Shown: positions 1 through 8,607 of the stretch, in pieces
Position numbering within the stretch: the first letter of the stretch is position 1
Layout: every line of letters begins with the position of its first letter
Source of the DNA: Pseudoalteromonas shioyasakiensis
Lineage (GTDB): Bacteria > Pseudomonadota > Gammaproteobacteria > Enterobacterales > Alteromonadaceae
Direction of reading: 5' to 3'
DNA length: 64,000 nucleotides
Assembly: GCF_019134595.1 (NCBI RefSeq)
Contig: NZ_CP077771.1
Location: 682,001 to 746,000 of the forward strand
Translations under genes and position numbers: made by a program
Notes under the pieces: model-generated
What the model was told of the DNA's origin: nothing
Seen by the model: the letters and a program-made list of their open reading frames with translations, nothing else
The model's database searches: none

Positions 1-278
1 TAATCAAATTCAATCAATAAAGCAATATAGCCAAAGTTTTGCGGAATGTTACGCATTGCGACCTGCGGTGTATTTGCCATAAAAACAAAATCACCTGCAT
101 CGCAGTTAACTTCTTCTGTATCAATTAACGTTTTGCTGCCAGATAACACAACGACAAGTAATGGGTTTGCGATAGGCACATTAACAATATGCTGTTCATC
201 ATTAGCGCAGTAAATCGAAAACGGTAAAGACTGATGTTGCTTTACTGTGCTTAAACCTACCTCTATCAATTCATTCAT
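1..278 (-). CDS. AraC-type regulator, N-terminal part only (partial)
   Basis: The gene starts with ATG at 278 and runs off the left edge, so 92 residues are visible. Alternating hydrophobic strands with LLVVVLSGSKTLID and then CDAGDFVFMANTP look like the cupin-type sensor domain that precedes the DNA-binding domain in AraC-family regulators. The helix-turn-helix part would lie outside the window and cannot be checked. No ligand or target can be inferred. Any other cupin-fold protein is the main alternative. Confidence 0.6.
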   Translation of the reverse strand, partial: MNELIEVGLSTVKQHQSLPFSIYCANDEQHIVNVPIANPLLVVVLSGSKTLIDTEEVNCDAGDFVFMANTPQVAMRNIPQNFGYIALLIEFD

Positions 279-337
279 AATTTATAGTGTTTTTTCATTG
301 CTCTGAGCGGAACGGCATCATCCGTGAATTTTAGTTA

Positions 338-360
338 TTCGGCGTTGAAACACCTCCTAC
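338..360 (-). repeat. single REP-like GTAG hairpin module
   Basis: Read on the minus strand this is GTAGGAGGTGTTTCAACGCC plus GAA, a GTAG head followed by an imperfect palindrome. It is nearly identical to modules at 1394-1415 and 2454-2475. Its GTAGG head contains the TAG stop codon of the DUF4262 gene that ends at 357. Confidence 0.75.
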
Positions 361-827
361 AAACAAACTTTTTCGATTATTCCTGTCTTATTTAATATAG
401 GTTGTGCCCATTGATAATAATCAGAAGTACCTTCATCCCATGGCCATAAACCTTTTGTTGTTGGCCATACCATTTGAAGCATCTTAAAATTACTTTCATT
501 ATGTAACCACAGGCCATAACCTAAGTATTCTTTATAATGTGAACTATCTACATAGATGAAAGTCACATCGAAGCCTTCAAGAAAATCACTATAAAATTTA
601 CCTACTTCAAAAACCTCACCTTTAAGCAATCTATCTTTGTAGTTATTAATCATTGAGTGAGCCAATGAACTATCTAAACCTAGAATGATTAAGTCCGGTT
701 TCTTCTGTTTTTTATTAATACCAATCGAATAAGTAAATTCAGGCGCATCTTCCCCTTCCATAACTTTCAATACATGGCATCCAAAGTGTTCAATGTTGTT
801 TAAAGCAACCTGATCTTGTTCGTTCAT
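357..827 (-). CDS. DUF4262 family protein
   Basis: A soluble protein of 156 residues beginning MNEQDQVALNNIEHFGCHVL. That N-terminus and the following FTYSIGI segment are typical of the DUF4262 family, whose function is unknown. The start at 827 is chosen because AAAGGT lies just upstream and matches the family N-terminus. An upstream ATG at 887 would add 20 residues and would overlap the stop of the preceding gene as TAATG, so translational coupling is an alternative. The TAG stop is supplied by a REP-like repeat. Name by family resemblance only. Confidence 0.75.
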   Translation of the reverse strand: MNEQDQVALNNIEHFGCHVLKVMEGEDAPEFTYSIGINKKQKKPDLIILGLDSSLAHSMINNYKDRLLKGEVFEVGKFYSDFLEGFDVTFIYVDSSHYKEYLGYGLWLHNESNFKMLQMVWPTTKGLWPWDEGTSDYYQWAQPILNKTGIIEKVCL

Positions 828-886
828 GGTAACCTTTGATTTAAGTAATTTTTTTACGGTCGAAAATAAACTATAAAATTTAAACA

Positions 887-1252
887 TTATTTGTAAAAAG
901 CAGGCAATCTCTTTGCTCTAAAGTTTTTAGCGTATATCCACCATTTAACTCCTACATCATCAATTAATTGATAAAAGTTAAAATTTATTTCTAGGTAATT
1001 CTCATTTAGGTAGCTTGATACAAGCTCATTTGCGATAACAATTTTAATAGGCCCAACTAAACTAAATGCTAAACTTAAAGAATCAACATCTAAAAACTCT
1101 ACTTCTATTTCCCCGTTGTCTCTAGTACCAATATCACCATTAAACTTTATTTTTAAGGAACCAGAAGCTTGTTCTGTTGGTACATTAATTTTTTCAACTG
1201 TTGCCTGCCCATGCAACCTTGCGAGGTAAGCATTTAATTCATCTAAATCCAT
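887..1252 (-). CDS. hypothetical protein
   Basis: I do not recognise this 121-residue protein. It has no signal peptide or membrane segment. It alternates short acidic strands (IEVEFLDVDSLSLAFSLVG) and ends in an aromatic, basic tail (WWIYAKNFRAKRLPAFYK). It is read in the same direction as the DUF4262 gene, and the two are close enough to be one transcript. Small neighbouring pairs of this kind can be toxin-immunity leftovers, but nothing in the sequence proves that. Confidence 0.6.
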   Translation of the reverse strand: MDLDELNAYLARLHGQATVEKINVPTEQASGSLKIKFNGDIGTRDNGEIEVEFLDVDSLSLAFSLVGPIKIVIANELVSSYLNENYLEINFNFYQLIDDVGVKWWIYAKNFRAKRLPAFYK

Positions 1253-1281
1253 TTGTGCATTAACCTTTAAATTTATACCTT

Positions 1282-1416
1282 ACGCGCTAAAGCACCACCT
1301 ACAAACGCGCGAAACAAGTTTCACGCCTACGTTATAAAACATTAGGCACTGGGATTCAGGCTCATGGACGCGATGTAAAATCGCTGCTACTTGTTCGGCG
1401 TTGAAACGCCTCCTAC
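1282..1416 (-). repeat. REP-like hairpin cluster, copy A (four modules)
   Basis: Four GTAG-headed palindromic modules are read on the minus strand in this order: GTAGGAGGCGTTTCAACGCC (1394-1415), GTAGCAGCGATTTTACATCG (1367-1390), GTAGGCGTGAAACTTGTTTC (1306-1330) and GTAGGTGGTGCTTTAGCGCG (1282-1302). The same four in the same order recur at 2341-2476. A GTAG tetranucleotide at the foot of a stem-loop is the known signature of REP elements mobilised by REP-associated tyrosine transposases. No such transposase is in the window. Confidence 0.85.
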
Positions 1417-1467
1417 CAACTTGTAACTCGCAAACTTTACCCTTGTATGTCGCTAACTTTAACCCAA

Positions 1468-1830
1468 TTAAACAAGCATATTGTTTAACATTATTCCTGG
1501 CATTAAAAATACCATTGCAAAAGAGAATGATCCGGTGAATGCAACTGCAAGACAGCAAAATGCCGTTTGCATTAAAAAGACGTTGGGTTTACCAGAGGCA
1601 CTTTTTTGAAATGACACATAGGCAAGTAGCAGGTTTTCTTTAATTTTTAGAAAATAAGAACGCACTACTCTGATGATAGGCAAGCTGTACATTGCTAAAA
1701 AAGCAAATACAACTTCTATTCCACCAAAATGAAATAACAGTGCAATCTCAGGTGAGAACCAACCAACAATAGCGATCAAACACCAAAATGCAGCTTTTTG
1801 ATATTTATTCAGTTCGTGCCATTTGATCAT
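1468..1830 (-). CDS. small integral membrane protein, unknown
   Basis: A 120-residue protein with hydrophobic segments at about residues 12-32, 33-50 and 87-115, so two to four membrane passes. It starts with ATG at 1830 behind AAGGAAG. Between the two hydrophobic blocks is a basic stretch (RVVRSYFLKIKENLL) that would face the cytoplasm. It follows the small exported TPR-type gene by 26 bp in the same direction, so the two may be co-transcribed. I do not recognise a family. Confidence 0.65.
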   Translation of the reverse strand: MIKWHELNKYQKAAFWCLIAIVGWFSPEIALLFHFGGIEVVFAFLAMYSLPIIRVVRSYFLKIKENLLLAYVSFQKSASGKPNVFLMQTAFCCLAVAFTGSFSFAMVFLMPGIMLNNMLV

Positions 1831-1856
1831 CGTCTTCCTTGTATTTTCAATTATAC

Positions 1857-2249
1857 TTAAATTAAGTGAGCAGCTGATTCGTCTAATTTAGTTACATAAG
1901 CTTTGAGCGCTGCAAGCTGAAGTTTTTCGCCTTGGTGAGCATTCATCGCTTTGGCAAAATAGCTATTGGCTTGCTGCTGATCACCTGCATGCTCATGAAT
2001 GATTCCAATTCGAAGATAAGTAAAAGCAAGATTATTAGGGCCTAATTCTGTTTGCAGCGTTTTAGCGCTATCAAGCTCAAGAATTCTTGCAAGTGCATTT
2101 AACGCATAGAGCGCACTATCGTTCGAACCTTTGATGTACTGAGAATGAGCAAGTTCTAGCTCTTTTTTAAGAAACTCGGCTGTAATTTCATTTGCATTTG
2201 TAGGTACTGCTACTGAGACTAAAGCAGCTAAGGTTAAAACTTTAAACAT
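1857..2249 (-). CDS. exported TPR-like small protein
   Basis: A 130-residue protein with a signal peptide (MFKVLTLAALVSVAVPTNAN, cleavage after Ala near residue 19). The mature part is helical with a TPR-like repeat around LAFTYLRIGIIHEHAGDQQQ, then YFAKAMNAH. It probably acts as a small periplasmic scaffold, but no partner is evident. The start is secure because a perfect AAGGAGG lies upstream of the ATG at 2249. Confidence 0.7.
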   Translation of the reverse strand: MFKVLTLAALVSVAVPTNANEITAEFLKKELELAHSQYIKGSNDSALYALNALARILELDSAKTLQTELGPNNLAFTYLRIGIIHEHAGDQQQANSYFAKAMNAHQGEKLQLAALKAYVTKLDESAAHLI

Positions 2250-2340
2250 ATTAAACCTCCTTTTAAATTGAGTTTTACAGATTAATCAAATTCGATTAAC
2301 TGGTCAAATTTCACTCTCGTAGCTCGCTAAATTCTCTTTT

Positions 2341-2476
2341 AACGCGCTAAAGCACGACCTACAAACGCGCGAAACAAGTTTCACGCCTACGTCAGAAAAC
2401 ATGAGGCACTAGGATTCAGGCACTGGGACGCGATGTAAAATCGCAGCTACTTGTTCGGCGTTGAAACGCCTCCTAC
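2341..2476 (-). repeat. REP-like hairpin cluster, copy B (four modules)
   Basis: This is a second copy of the four-module array seen at 1282-1416, in the same order and orientation, with a few point differences. Modules lie at 2454-2475, 2427-2450, 2366-2390 and 2342-2362. The interval between the second and third modules (2391-2426) is also conserved between the copies, which shows the whole array was duplicated as one unit. Confidence 0.85.
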
Positions 2477-2513
2477 AAACTTGTGACTCGCTAACTTTAC
2501 TCTTTAATCAGAC

Positions 2514-2924
2514 TTAATCGCGACCAAAACCAATCAGTTTTTTGCCATTTAAACCTTTTTTATGCCATTCGGTTTGCTCTTCGCAGAATATTTGCGCGTC
2601 TAATTCTTTACTTGGCTCTTCATTTAAACTGCCTGCAGGTACAAGTAGATATTTACTGTCTTGTGATTCAAATGGCAGCGCTGAGCCACAGGTTTTACAA
2701 AACGCTCTAGACAATGCACGTCCAGGGTAATTAAACCGCGTGATGTGATGTTGACCTTTAACCCATTCGATAGCATCAGGCGAGGTAAACAAATTTGCAG
2801 CGTGAGCAGTGCCAGTCAGTTTGCGGCATTGTTCGCAATGACAGAAGAAAAAACGTCTAAAGTTATCAGCGACTTTAAAACTCACTTCGCCGCAGCAGCA
2901 TCCGCCTGTAAGTAATCTAGTCAT
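2514..2924 (-). CDS. GFA/CENP-V domain protein
   Basis: A 136-residue zinc-binding protein of the GFA (glutathione-dependent formaldehyde-activating enzyme-like) fold. The expected cysteine pattern is present: GGCCCGEV near the N-terminus, FFCHCEQCRK in the middle, and FCKTCGSALPF further on. In most members the substrate is unknown, so a formaldehyde role should not be assumed. The start at 2924 (MTRLLTGGCCCG) is preferred over an upstream one at 2945 because AAGGAG lies 8 bases in front of it. It lies downstream of the hut terminator and is probably transcribed separately. Confidence 0.85.
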   Translation of the reverse strand: MTRLLTGGCCCGEVSFKVADNFRRFFFCHCEQCRKLTGTAHAANLFTSPDAIEWVKGQHHITRFNYPGRALSRAFCKTCGSALPFESQDSKYLLVPAGSLNEEPSKELDAQIFCEEQTEWHKKGLNGKKLIGFGRD

Positions 2925-2995
2925 ATCTATCTCCTTATTCGCCAAGCTAAAAATTTATTCCCTAAACGATGCGCTATTTAATAATTTTTGGCAAT

Positions 2996-3032
2996 AAAAA
3001 AGGCCATGTTGCGCTTACAACATGGCCTTTTT
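2996..3032 (-). terminator. Rho-independent terminator of hutHU
   Basis: A 15-bp inverted repeat, AAAAAGGCCATGTTG with its complement, separated by a 6-base loop. It is followed by a T run on the minus strand and lies 14 bases after the hutU stop codon. The A and T runs are symmetrical, so it could also act on plus-strand transcripts. Confidence 0.9.
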
Positions 3033-3045
3033 GCATTAACACAAC

Positions 3046-5046
3046 TTAGAAATCTAAGTTTGATAAAACCTCATCATCAACGTTATTAGACAAGGTCACT
3101 TTAAGTTTAGGGGTACGAGCCATTTCACGTTTAATCGCAAAATTAGCTTCTTCGTTACGCGCCCAACTACGACGAGCAATACCGTTGTTTACATCAAATA
3201 ATAGCATAGATTTCAAACGACGCTCGGCAGCTTCACTACCATCTAGTAGCATACCAAAACCACCGTTGATCACTTCGCCCCAGCCTACACCGCCACCATT
3301 GTGAATAGATACCCAAGTAGCACCACGGAAACCATCACCAATTACATTGTGAATCGCCATGTCTGCTGTGAAGCGGCTACCATCATAGATGTTTGATGTT
3401 TCACGGAAAGGTGAATCTGTACCACTTACGTCATGGTGGTCACGCCCAAGTACAACCGGACCAATTTCGCCACGATTAATGGCATCATTAAACGCTTTAG
3501 CGATTTCAGCGCGGCCTTGTGCGTCTGCATAAAGGATACGAGCTTGCGAACCAACAACTAGTTTGTTCTGCTTCGCATCTTTGATCCACGTGATGTTGTC
3601 TTGCATTTGCTGTTGGATCTCTTCAGGCGAGTCCGCCATGATTTTATTTAAAACGTCTGCAGCAATCGCATCTGTTTTATCAAGATCTTCAGGTTTACCT
3701 GACGTACATACCCAGCGGAACGGGCCAAAACCGTAGTCAAAACACATTGGGCCAAGAATATCTTGTACGTACGACGGGTATTTAAAATCAATACCGTTTT
3801 CAGCCATTACATCGCCACCAGCGCGTGATGCTTCAAGCAAGAACGCATTGCCGTAATCAAAAAAGTAAGTACCTTTTGCCGTGTGCTTGTTTACAGCATC
3901 GGCGTGACGCTTAAGCGTCGCTTGTACTTTTTCTTTAAATACTTCTGGCTCTTCACGAATTAAACGATTTGACTCTTCATAGCTGATATCAACCGGGTAG
4001 TAACCGCCTGACCATGGGTTATGAAGTGAAGTTTGGTCTGAACCTAAGTGAATGAAAATATCTTCTGCTAAGAAGCTTTCCCATACATCAACCACGTTAC
4101 CAATAAAGGCAATCGAAACCACTTCTTCATTTTGCTGAGCAGAACGTACACGCTCAACAAGCTCTGGCATATTATCGATTAGCTCATCAACCCAACCTTG
4201 TTGGTGACGCTTAATAGCCGCCTTAGGGTTAACCTCGGCACATACGGTAATACAGTTAGCAATGTTACCCGCTTTAGGCTGAGCACCACTCATACCACCT
4301 AAACCAGCAGTTAAGAAGACCTTACCTTGTGGTGATTCGCCTTTTTCGAGCACTTTACGGAATGCATTCATTACCGTAATAGTTGTACCGTGCACGATAC
4401 CTTGTGGGCCAATGTACATAAATGAACCCGCAGTCATTTGACCGTATTGAGTTACACCCAACGCATTGAATTTTTCCCAGTCATCCGGCTTTGAATAGTT
4501 CGGGATCATCATACCGTTAGTCACAACCACGCGCGGTGCTTCAACTGATGATGGAAATAACCCCATAGGGTGACCTGAGTACATGTGTAGTGTTTGGTCT
4601 TCTTCCATTTCGCTTAAGTACTTCATGGTTAGTAAGTACTGCGCCCAGTTTTGGAATACCGCACCGTTACCACCGTAAGTGATTAGCTCTTCAGGGTGCT
4701 GTGCTACTGCAGGATCAAGGTTATTGTCGATCATTAACATGATAGCGGCAGCTTGTTCGCATTTAGCCGGGTAATCACTGATTGAGCGCGCTTTAAGTTC
4801 ATAGTTAGGCTTAAAGCGATACATGTAAATACGGCCAAATTGCTTAAGCTCAGCGGCAAATTCAGCGGCTAATTCTTTGTGCCATTCTTTAGGGAAATAA
4901 CGCAATGCGTTACGAATAGCTAATTGCTTTTCGTCAGCCGATAAAATGTCTTTACGTTTTGGAGCACGGTTTGCATCACTTGGATACGGTTTTGGCTCGG
5001 GTAATACACTCGGGATACCTTGCTTAATTTGTTCTTGAAAAGTCAT
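3046..5046 (-). CDS. hutU: urocanate hydratase, long (eukaryote-like) form
   Basis: This enzyme converts urocanate to 4-imidazolone-5-propionate using tightly bound NAD, the second step of histidine breakdown. Family motifs are clear: ELITYGGNGAVFQNWAQY, YGQMTAGSFMYIGPQGIVHG and TAGLGGMSGAQPKAGN, and near the end ATWVSIHNGGGVGWGEV. At 666 residues it is about 110 longer than the usual bacterial enzyme (about 555). The extra N-terminal 80 residues (for example RIYMYRFKPNYELKARSI) match the layout of animal urocanases. It starts behind AAGGGAG, 11 bp after hutH. Confidence 0.96.
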   Translation of the reverse strand: MTFQEQIKQGIPSVLPEPKPYPSDANRAPKRKDILSADEKQLAIRNALRYFPKEWHKELAAEFAAELKQFGRIYMYRFKPNYELKARSISDYPAKCEQAAAIMLMIDNNLDPAVAQHPEELITYGGNGAVFQNWAQYLLTMKYLSEMEEDQTLHMYSGHPMGLFPSSVEAPRVVVTNGMMIPNYSKPDDWEKFNALGVTQYGQMTAGSFMYIGPQGIVHGTTITVMNAFRKVLEKGESPQGKVFLTAGLGGMSGAQPKAGNIANCITVCAEVNPKAAIKRHQQGWVDELIDNMPELVERVRSAQQNEEVVSIAFIGNVVDVWESFLAEDIFIHLGSDQTSLHNPWSGGYYPVDISYEESNRLIREEPEVFKEKVQATLKRHADAVNKHTAKGTYFFDYGNAFLLEASRAGGDVMAENGIDFKYPSYVQDILGPMCFDYGFGPFRWVCTSGKPEDLDKTDAIAADVLNKIMADSPEEIQQQMQDNITWIKDAKQNKLVVGSQARILYADAQGRAEIAKAFNDAINRGEIGPVVLGRDHHDVSGTDSPFRETSNIYDGSRFTADMAIHNVIGDGFRGATWVSIHNGGGVGWGEVINGGFGMLLDGSEAAERRLKSMLLFDVNNGIARRSWARNEEANFAIKREMARTPKLKVTLSNNVDDEVLSNLDF

Positions 5047-5057
5047 TATTTGCTCCC

Positions 5058-6551
5058 TTAGTTAACTTTAAACGCTTGCGATTTAACAAGTTCTACCATA
5101 GCGTCGATGTCTGGCTTAAGTAAGCGGTCTTCTTCTAGTTTGGTAACTTTGCTACGAATTAGCGCAAAGTTTTCTTCAATGATGTCAGAACACTTGTTAG
5201 GACGTCTAAATTCGATTGCTTGCGCTGCATACATCAACTCAATAGCAAAGATTTTATCAAGGTTACCTAAAATCTGGTTTAACTTACGACCAGAAATACT
5301 ACCCATAGATACGTGATCTTCTTGGCCCATTGATGTTGGTACGCTGTCTGCTGATGGCGGGAAACACAATGATTTATTTTCTGTTACCAATGCCGCAGTC
5401 ACATATTGCGGGATCATCATGCCAGAGTTTAAGCCACCCGATGTTGTTAATAAACGTGGTAAGCCGTGTAAGCCCTCAAGCAGTAAGTAACAACGACGAT
5501 CAGCAATGTTACCTAGCTCTGCCGCTGCGATTGATGCGTAATCTAATACCATAGCAAGTGGTTGGCCGTGGAAACCACCGCCTGAAATGGCTTCTTCTTC
5601 GCTGATCACAATTGGGTTATCTGTTACAGAGTTCATTTCTGTTTCAGCAAGCTCTTTTAAATGGTTATACGCGTTACGTGATGCACCATGAACTTGTGGA
5701 ATACAACGCAGTGAGTAAGGGTCTTGAACACGGTCACAATCAGTATGTGAAGCCATGTTTTCAGAGCCTGAAAAAAAGCTACGCATGCGCGCTGCAACTT
5801 CAACGTTACCTTTAAAAGCACGAATTGCGTGTAATTCTTCACGGAACGGTGATTCGCTACCTTGCATACCTTCAATACTCATAGCACCTGCGATATCAGC
5901 AAGGTCTAATAAGTAACGCATTTTAGTAAGCGCAGTAATGGCATGCGATAAAATAAACTGAGTACCGTTAATTAATGCTAGGCCTTCTTTTGCATGTAAA
6001 TCTAAAGGCGCTAAACCGTGCTCTTTTAATACGTCTGCTGCTGGCTTGATTGTGTCGTTAACCCAAAACTCACCTTCACCTAAAAGAGGCAAGAATAAAT
6101 GTGATAACGGTGCTAAGTCGCCCGATGCGCCAACTGAGCCTTGCTCTGGTACAACAGGGATAATATCAAGTTCAATAAACTTAAGCATACGCTCAACAAC
6201 AGTTAAACGAATACCTGAAAAACCTTGGCTTAATGCATGTACTTTGGTGATTAGCATCAGCTTTGAAATAGGTTTAGCGATTGGCTCACCCACACCAACA
6301 GCGTGTGTGATCAATAAGTTCTTTTGTAATAAGTTGGTTTCTTCTGGAGAAATTTGTGTATCACACAATGGGCCAAAGCCCGTATTGATACCATAAATGG
6401 CTTTATCTGAGGCAGCCATTTTGTCTACGTTTTGGCGGCTTTTATTAATTTTATCAATTGCTTCTTGGCAAAGCTCTGCCTGTAACGTACCGGCTGCAAT
6501 AGCATTAACGCTGTCTAACGTTAATTGGTCAACACCATACTTAAATGTCAT
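5058..6551 (-). CDS. hutH: histidine ammonia-lyase
   Basis: The enzyme removes ammonia from histidine to give urocanate, the first step of the Hut pathway. The Ala-Ser-Gly triad that cyclises into the MIO cofactor is at residues 142-144 in GSVGASGDLAPLSH. Other family blocks are YGINTGFG near residue 53 and the VQDPYSLRCIPQVHG stretch. At 497 residues it has the usual length. TTAGGAG precedes the ATG. It is the promoter-proximal gene of a hutH-hutU operon. The remaining Hut enzymes (imidazolonepropionase and later steps) are not in this window. Confidence 0.97.
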   Translation of the reverse strand: MTFKYGVDQLTLDSVNAIAAGTLQAELCQEAIDKINKSRQNVDKMAASDKAIYGINTGFGPLCDTQISPEETNLLQKNLLITHAVGVGEPIAKPISKLMLITKVHALSQGFSGIRLTVVERMLKFIELDIIPVVPEQGSVGASGDLAPLSHLFLPLLGEGEFWVNDTIKPAADVLKEHGLAPLDLHAKEGLALINGTQFILSHAITALTKMRYLLDLADIAGAMSIEGMQGSESPFREELHAIRAFKGNVEVAARMRSFFSGSENMASHTDCDRVQDPYSLRCIPQVHGASRNAYNHLKELAETEMNSVTDNPIVISEEEAISGGGFHGQPLAMVLDYASIAAAELGNIADRRCYLLLEGLHGLPRLLTTSGGLNSGMMIPQYVTAALVTENKSLCFPPSADSVPTSMGQEDHVSMGSISGRKLNQILGNLDKIFAIELMYAAQAIEFRRPNKCSDIIEENFALIRSKVTKLEEDRLLKPDIDAMVELVKSQAFKVN

Positions 6552-6671
6552 TTATAACTCCTAAAGAACAGGATTAAGTTTTATTTAGATGGAGTCTAGC
6601 TTGCTCTAGTTGTTTTACAAATGCATAATTATCGTTATTCATTCCAGATTTACCGAACTAAAAGAAGAGCT
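6552..6671. promoter_or_regulatory. divergent control region hutH / LysR regulator
   Basis: This 120-bp gap separates two divergent genes and must hold both promoters. A CTAG-N6-CTAG dyad lies near 6596-6610 (tctagcttgctctag). LysR-type regulators usually bind a T-N11-A dyad in such gaps, so this is a candidate operator, but I cannot separate it from chance. Confidence 0.4.
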
Positions 6672-7568
6672 ATGCAAGTTCATGACGTAGACCTGCGCTT
6701 ATTGCGCGTTTTTGTAGCAATTGTTGAGTGTGGCGGGCTTTCAGCCGCAGAGTCACGTTTGAATATTGGCCGCTCAACCATCAGTGCGCATTTATCAGAC
6801 TTAGAAGTAAGGCTTGGTATTAAATTATGCAAACGTGGCCGCAGTGGTTTTGAAATTACAGACGCTGGCGCCATCACATATCAGGCATCGATTGAACTGC
6901 TTCAGCAATGCGAAGCCTTTGCTAATACCGTAGCAAGCTCTAAAAACGAGTTATCGGGGCGTTTAAGTATTGCCATGATAGATACCATGGTTAGTGACCC
7001 TCGTTGTGCCATTCCCCGCGCGATAGCAAGGTTAAAAGGCAAAGGTAAAAACATTCAGTTCGATATTAACGTGTGCGAGGCACGAGAGGTAGAAACATCA
7101 GTAGCCAATGGCCGCTCGTTGGTGGGGATTGGTGTTAGCCGCCATCATATTCGCGGATTAGATTACACCCCCCTACACAACGAAACTAACTTTTTGTATT
7201 GCGCAGTCGGTCACCCATTATTTGAGTGTGAAGACAAACAGATAAATGAGCTCATTAAAGAAGCCGAAGTTATTACCAGTAACTACATGCGCGATAAAGA
7301 AAGCCGAAACGACGGTTTAAACTACCAAAACAGTGCTGTTGCTTATCACGATGAAGGTATCGCACATTTAATTTTATCGGGTGAATTTATTGGTTATTTA
7401 CCCGATCACTACGCACAGTTCTGGGTTGATAAAGGTATTTTTAAAGCTATTCAACCGAGTAAATATCACTACGATATTCCAGTGGTCTTGATCACCTCAA
7501 AAACAAATGCCAGCTCGCCTTTAGCAAATGCTATGCTTGACGAAATTAAGCGCTGTTACGCGGTCTAG
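6672..7568 (+). CDS. LysR-family regulator, probable hut control
   Basis: A 298-residue LysR-type regulator. The N-terminal winged helix-turn-helix is seen as LRLLRVFVAIVECGGLSAAE, then RSTISAHLSDLEVRLGIKLC and RGRSGFEITDAG. The rest is the periplasmic-binding-protein-like effector domain. The start at 6672 follows AAAGAAGAG. An upstream start at 6621 would add 17 residues atypical of the family. Because it is transcribed divergently from hutH it probably controls histidine use (inference). Most gammaproteobacteria use the GntR-type HutC instead. Confidence 0.9.
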   Translation: MQVHDVDLRLLRVFVAIVECGGLSAAESRLNIGRSTISAHLSDLEVRLGIKLCKRGRSGFEITDAGAITYQASIELLQQCEAFANTVASSKNELSGRLSIAMIDTMVSDPRCAIPRAIARLKGKGKNIQFDINVCEAREVETSVANGRSLVGIGVSRHHIRGLDYTPLHNETNFLYCAVGHPLFECEDKQINELIKEAEVITSNYMRDKESRNDGLNYQNSAVAYHDEGIAHLILSGEFIGYLPDHYAQFWVDKGIFKAIQPSKYHYDIPVVLITSKTNASSPLANAMLDEIKRCYAV

Positions 7569-7953
7569 TGTTTTTGTTTAAAGCTTTTTGCTCATTTATA
7601 AGCACTAGACTAAACGCGATAACTGCAAGGTTTGTAGTCACAGGATTAAACGCTTCGATTAAAAGTGCGGGCTGTAAAACAGCAACAAACAGCATTAGCC
7701 CAACTAAAGCAGCTATATTGAGAATATTGATTAAGATTGAACGGTAGAAGATAAAAAACAGCACAGCAAATATAATTTCACCTATGCCAGCTGCTCGGGT
7801 AATAAGCGTTGAGATTTCAGCATTAAAACCAAAACTTGCCGTCATTTTTAGTTCAAGGGGGGCAATGTGAATAAGTTTTGGCATCAGCCCATGATAAAGC
7901 CAACTAAAGCTGATAATAAATCGAGCGATTTGAATCGTAGTTAAATGCTTCAT
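7546..7953 (-). CDS. DoxX-like membrane protein
   Basis: A 135-residue membrane protein with four predicted transmembrane helices. It begins with the pattern IARFIISFSWLYHGLMPKLI that is typical of DoxX-like proteins, followed by EIIFAVLFFIFYR and LMLFVAVLQPALL. The function of the family is poorly defined. Its 3-prime end overlaps the end of the convergent LysR gene by 23 bp, so the two transcripts are antisense there. Confidence 0.8.
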   Translation of the reverse strand: MKHLTTIQIARFIISFSWLYHGLMPKLIHIAPLELKMTASFGFNAEISTLITRAAGIGEIIFAVLFFIFYRSILINILNIAALVGLMLFVAVLQPALLIEAFNPVTTNLAVIAFSLVLINEQKALNKNTRPRNSA

Positions 7954-7967
7954 TGGTAAGTTTACTT

Positions 7968-7994
7968 TGTGTGCTCTGTTATTCAGAGCACACA
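7968..7994 (-). terminator. hairpin after DUF805 gene
   Basis: An 11-bp perfect stem TGTGTGCTCTG with a 5-base loop lies 7 bases after the DUF805 stop codon. The T run after it on the minus strand is short, so termination may be imperfect. Confidence 0.6.
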
Positions 7995-8001
7995 GTATAG
8001 C

Positions 8002-8424
8002 TTATAAGCTAGTAGGTTGACCGAAACGGTTCTCAGCTTCATCACCTGCTAAAAAGCCATTTTCGATTAACGCCCAGATAGGACCAATTAATGGCACAAA
8101 ACCAATTAATACCCACCAACCTGATTTATTACGGTCGTGCCAGCGTTTCACTTGAATCGCAAGCGAAATCCATATTAGCGGAATATAAAGAATAAGCATG
8201 ATTACAGAAATAGCTGACTCATTACCACCTGTTAATAATGCTACTAAAAACATAAGAACAAATGAGGCTAAGATCATACCTAATACTGAATACCAATAAG
8301 TCTTACGAGGAATACGACCTTTAAAAGAAAACAAAATTTCTTTGATGCTTAAAGTGGTTGTTTCTGTTGATGCTGAAGCAAGGTTTGATTCTGGGGCTTG
8401 ATATACGTTTTCTGACACTGTCAT
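8002..8424 (-). CDS. DUF805 membrane protein
   Basis: A 140-residue DUF805 protein with four membrane helices. The cytoplasmic N-terminus has the usual YQAPESNL motif. It is followed by LFSFKGRIPRKTYWYSVLG, the conserved entry to the first helix, and VKRWHDRNKSGWW before the last part, which is the family signature. The start at 8424 is an ATG behind AAAGGA, although the spacing is tight. A TTG at 8448 would add eight residues. Function is unknown. Confidence 0.88.
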   Translation of the reverse strand: MTVSENVYQAPESNLASASTETTTLSIKEILFSFKGRIPRKTYWYSVLGMILASFVLMFLVALLTGGNESAISVIMLILYIPLIWISLAIQVKRWHDRNKSGWWVLIGFVPLIGPIWALIENGFLAGDEAENRFGQPTSL

Positions 8425-8580
8425 TTCCTTTGATATGTGTTGTTGCAAACCAAATTAATCTAGTCTGCTGATTTATGTTGTTAATAGTGCTGAATTAAGC
8501 ATGAATAAGATAACACAAAATGATTGGATTTGGGTACTAAGAAATTGCTGAAAAACTACGAACAAGTAACCTTAAGACAT

Positions 8581-8606
8581 AAAAAAAGCACCCTTGGGTG
8601 CTTTTA
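8581..8606 (-). terminator. Rho-independent terminator
   Basis: The stem AGCACCC with a 2-base loop is flanked by a run of seven T on the minus strand. It sits directly after the stop of the DUF4240 gene and ends the YwbE-DUF4240 transcript. Confidence 0.85.
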
Positions 8607-8607
8607 A

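Noticed and set aside
1280-1558. A 92-codon minus-strand frame across the REP array
   Set aside because: It is made of repeat sequence and of the antisense/other frame of the neighbouring membrane protein gene; no ribosome site or protein-like composition.
1282-2476. Two array copies as CRISPR
   Set aside because: Units are hairpin modules of different types and spacing without equal spacers; the GTAG heads fit REP elements better.
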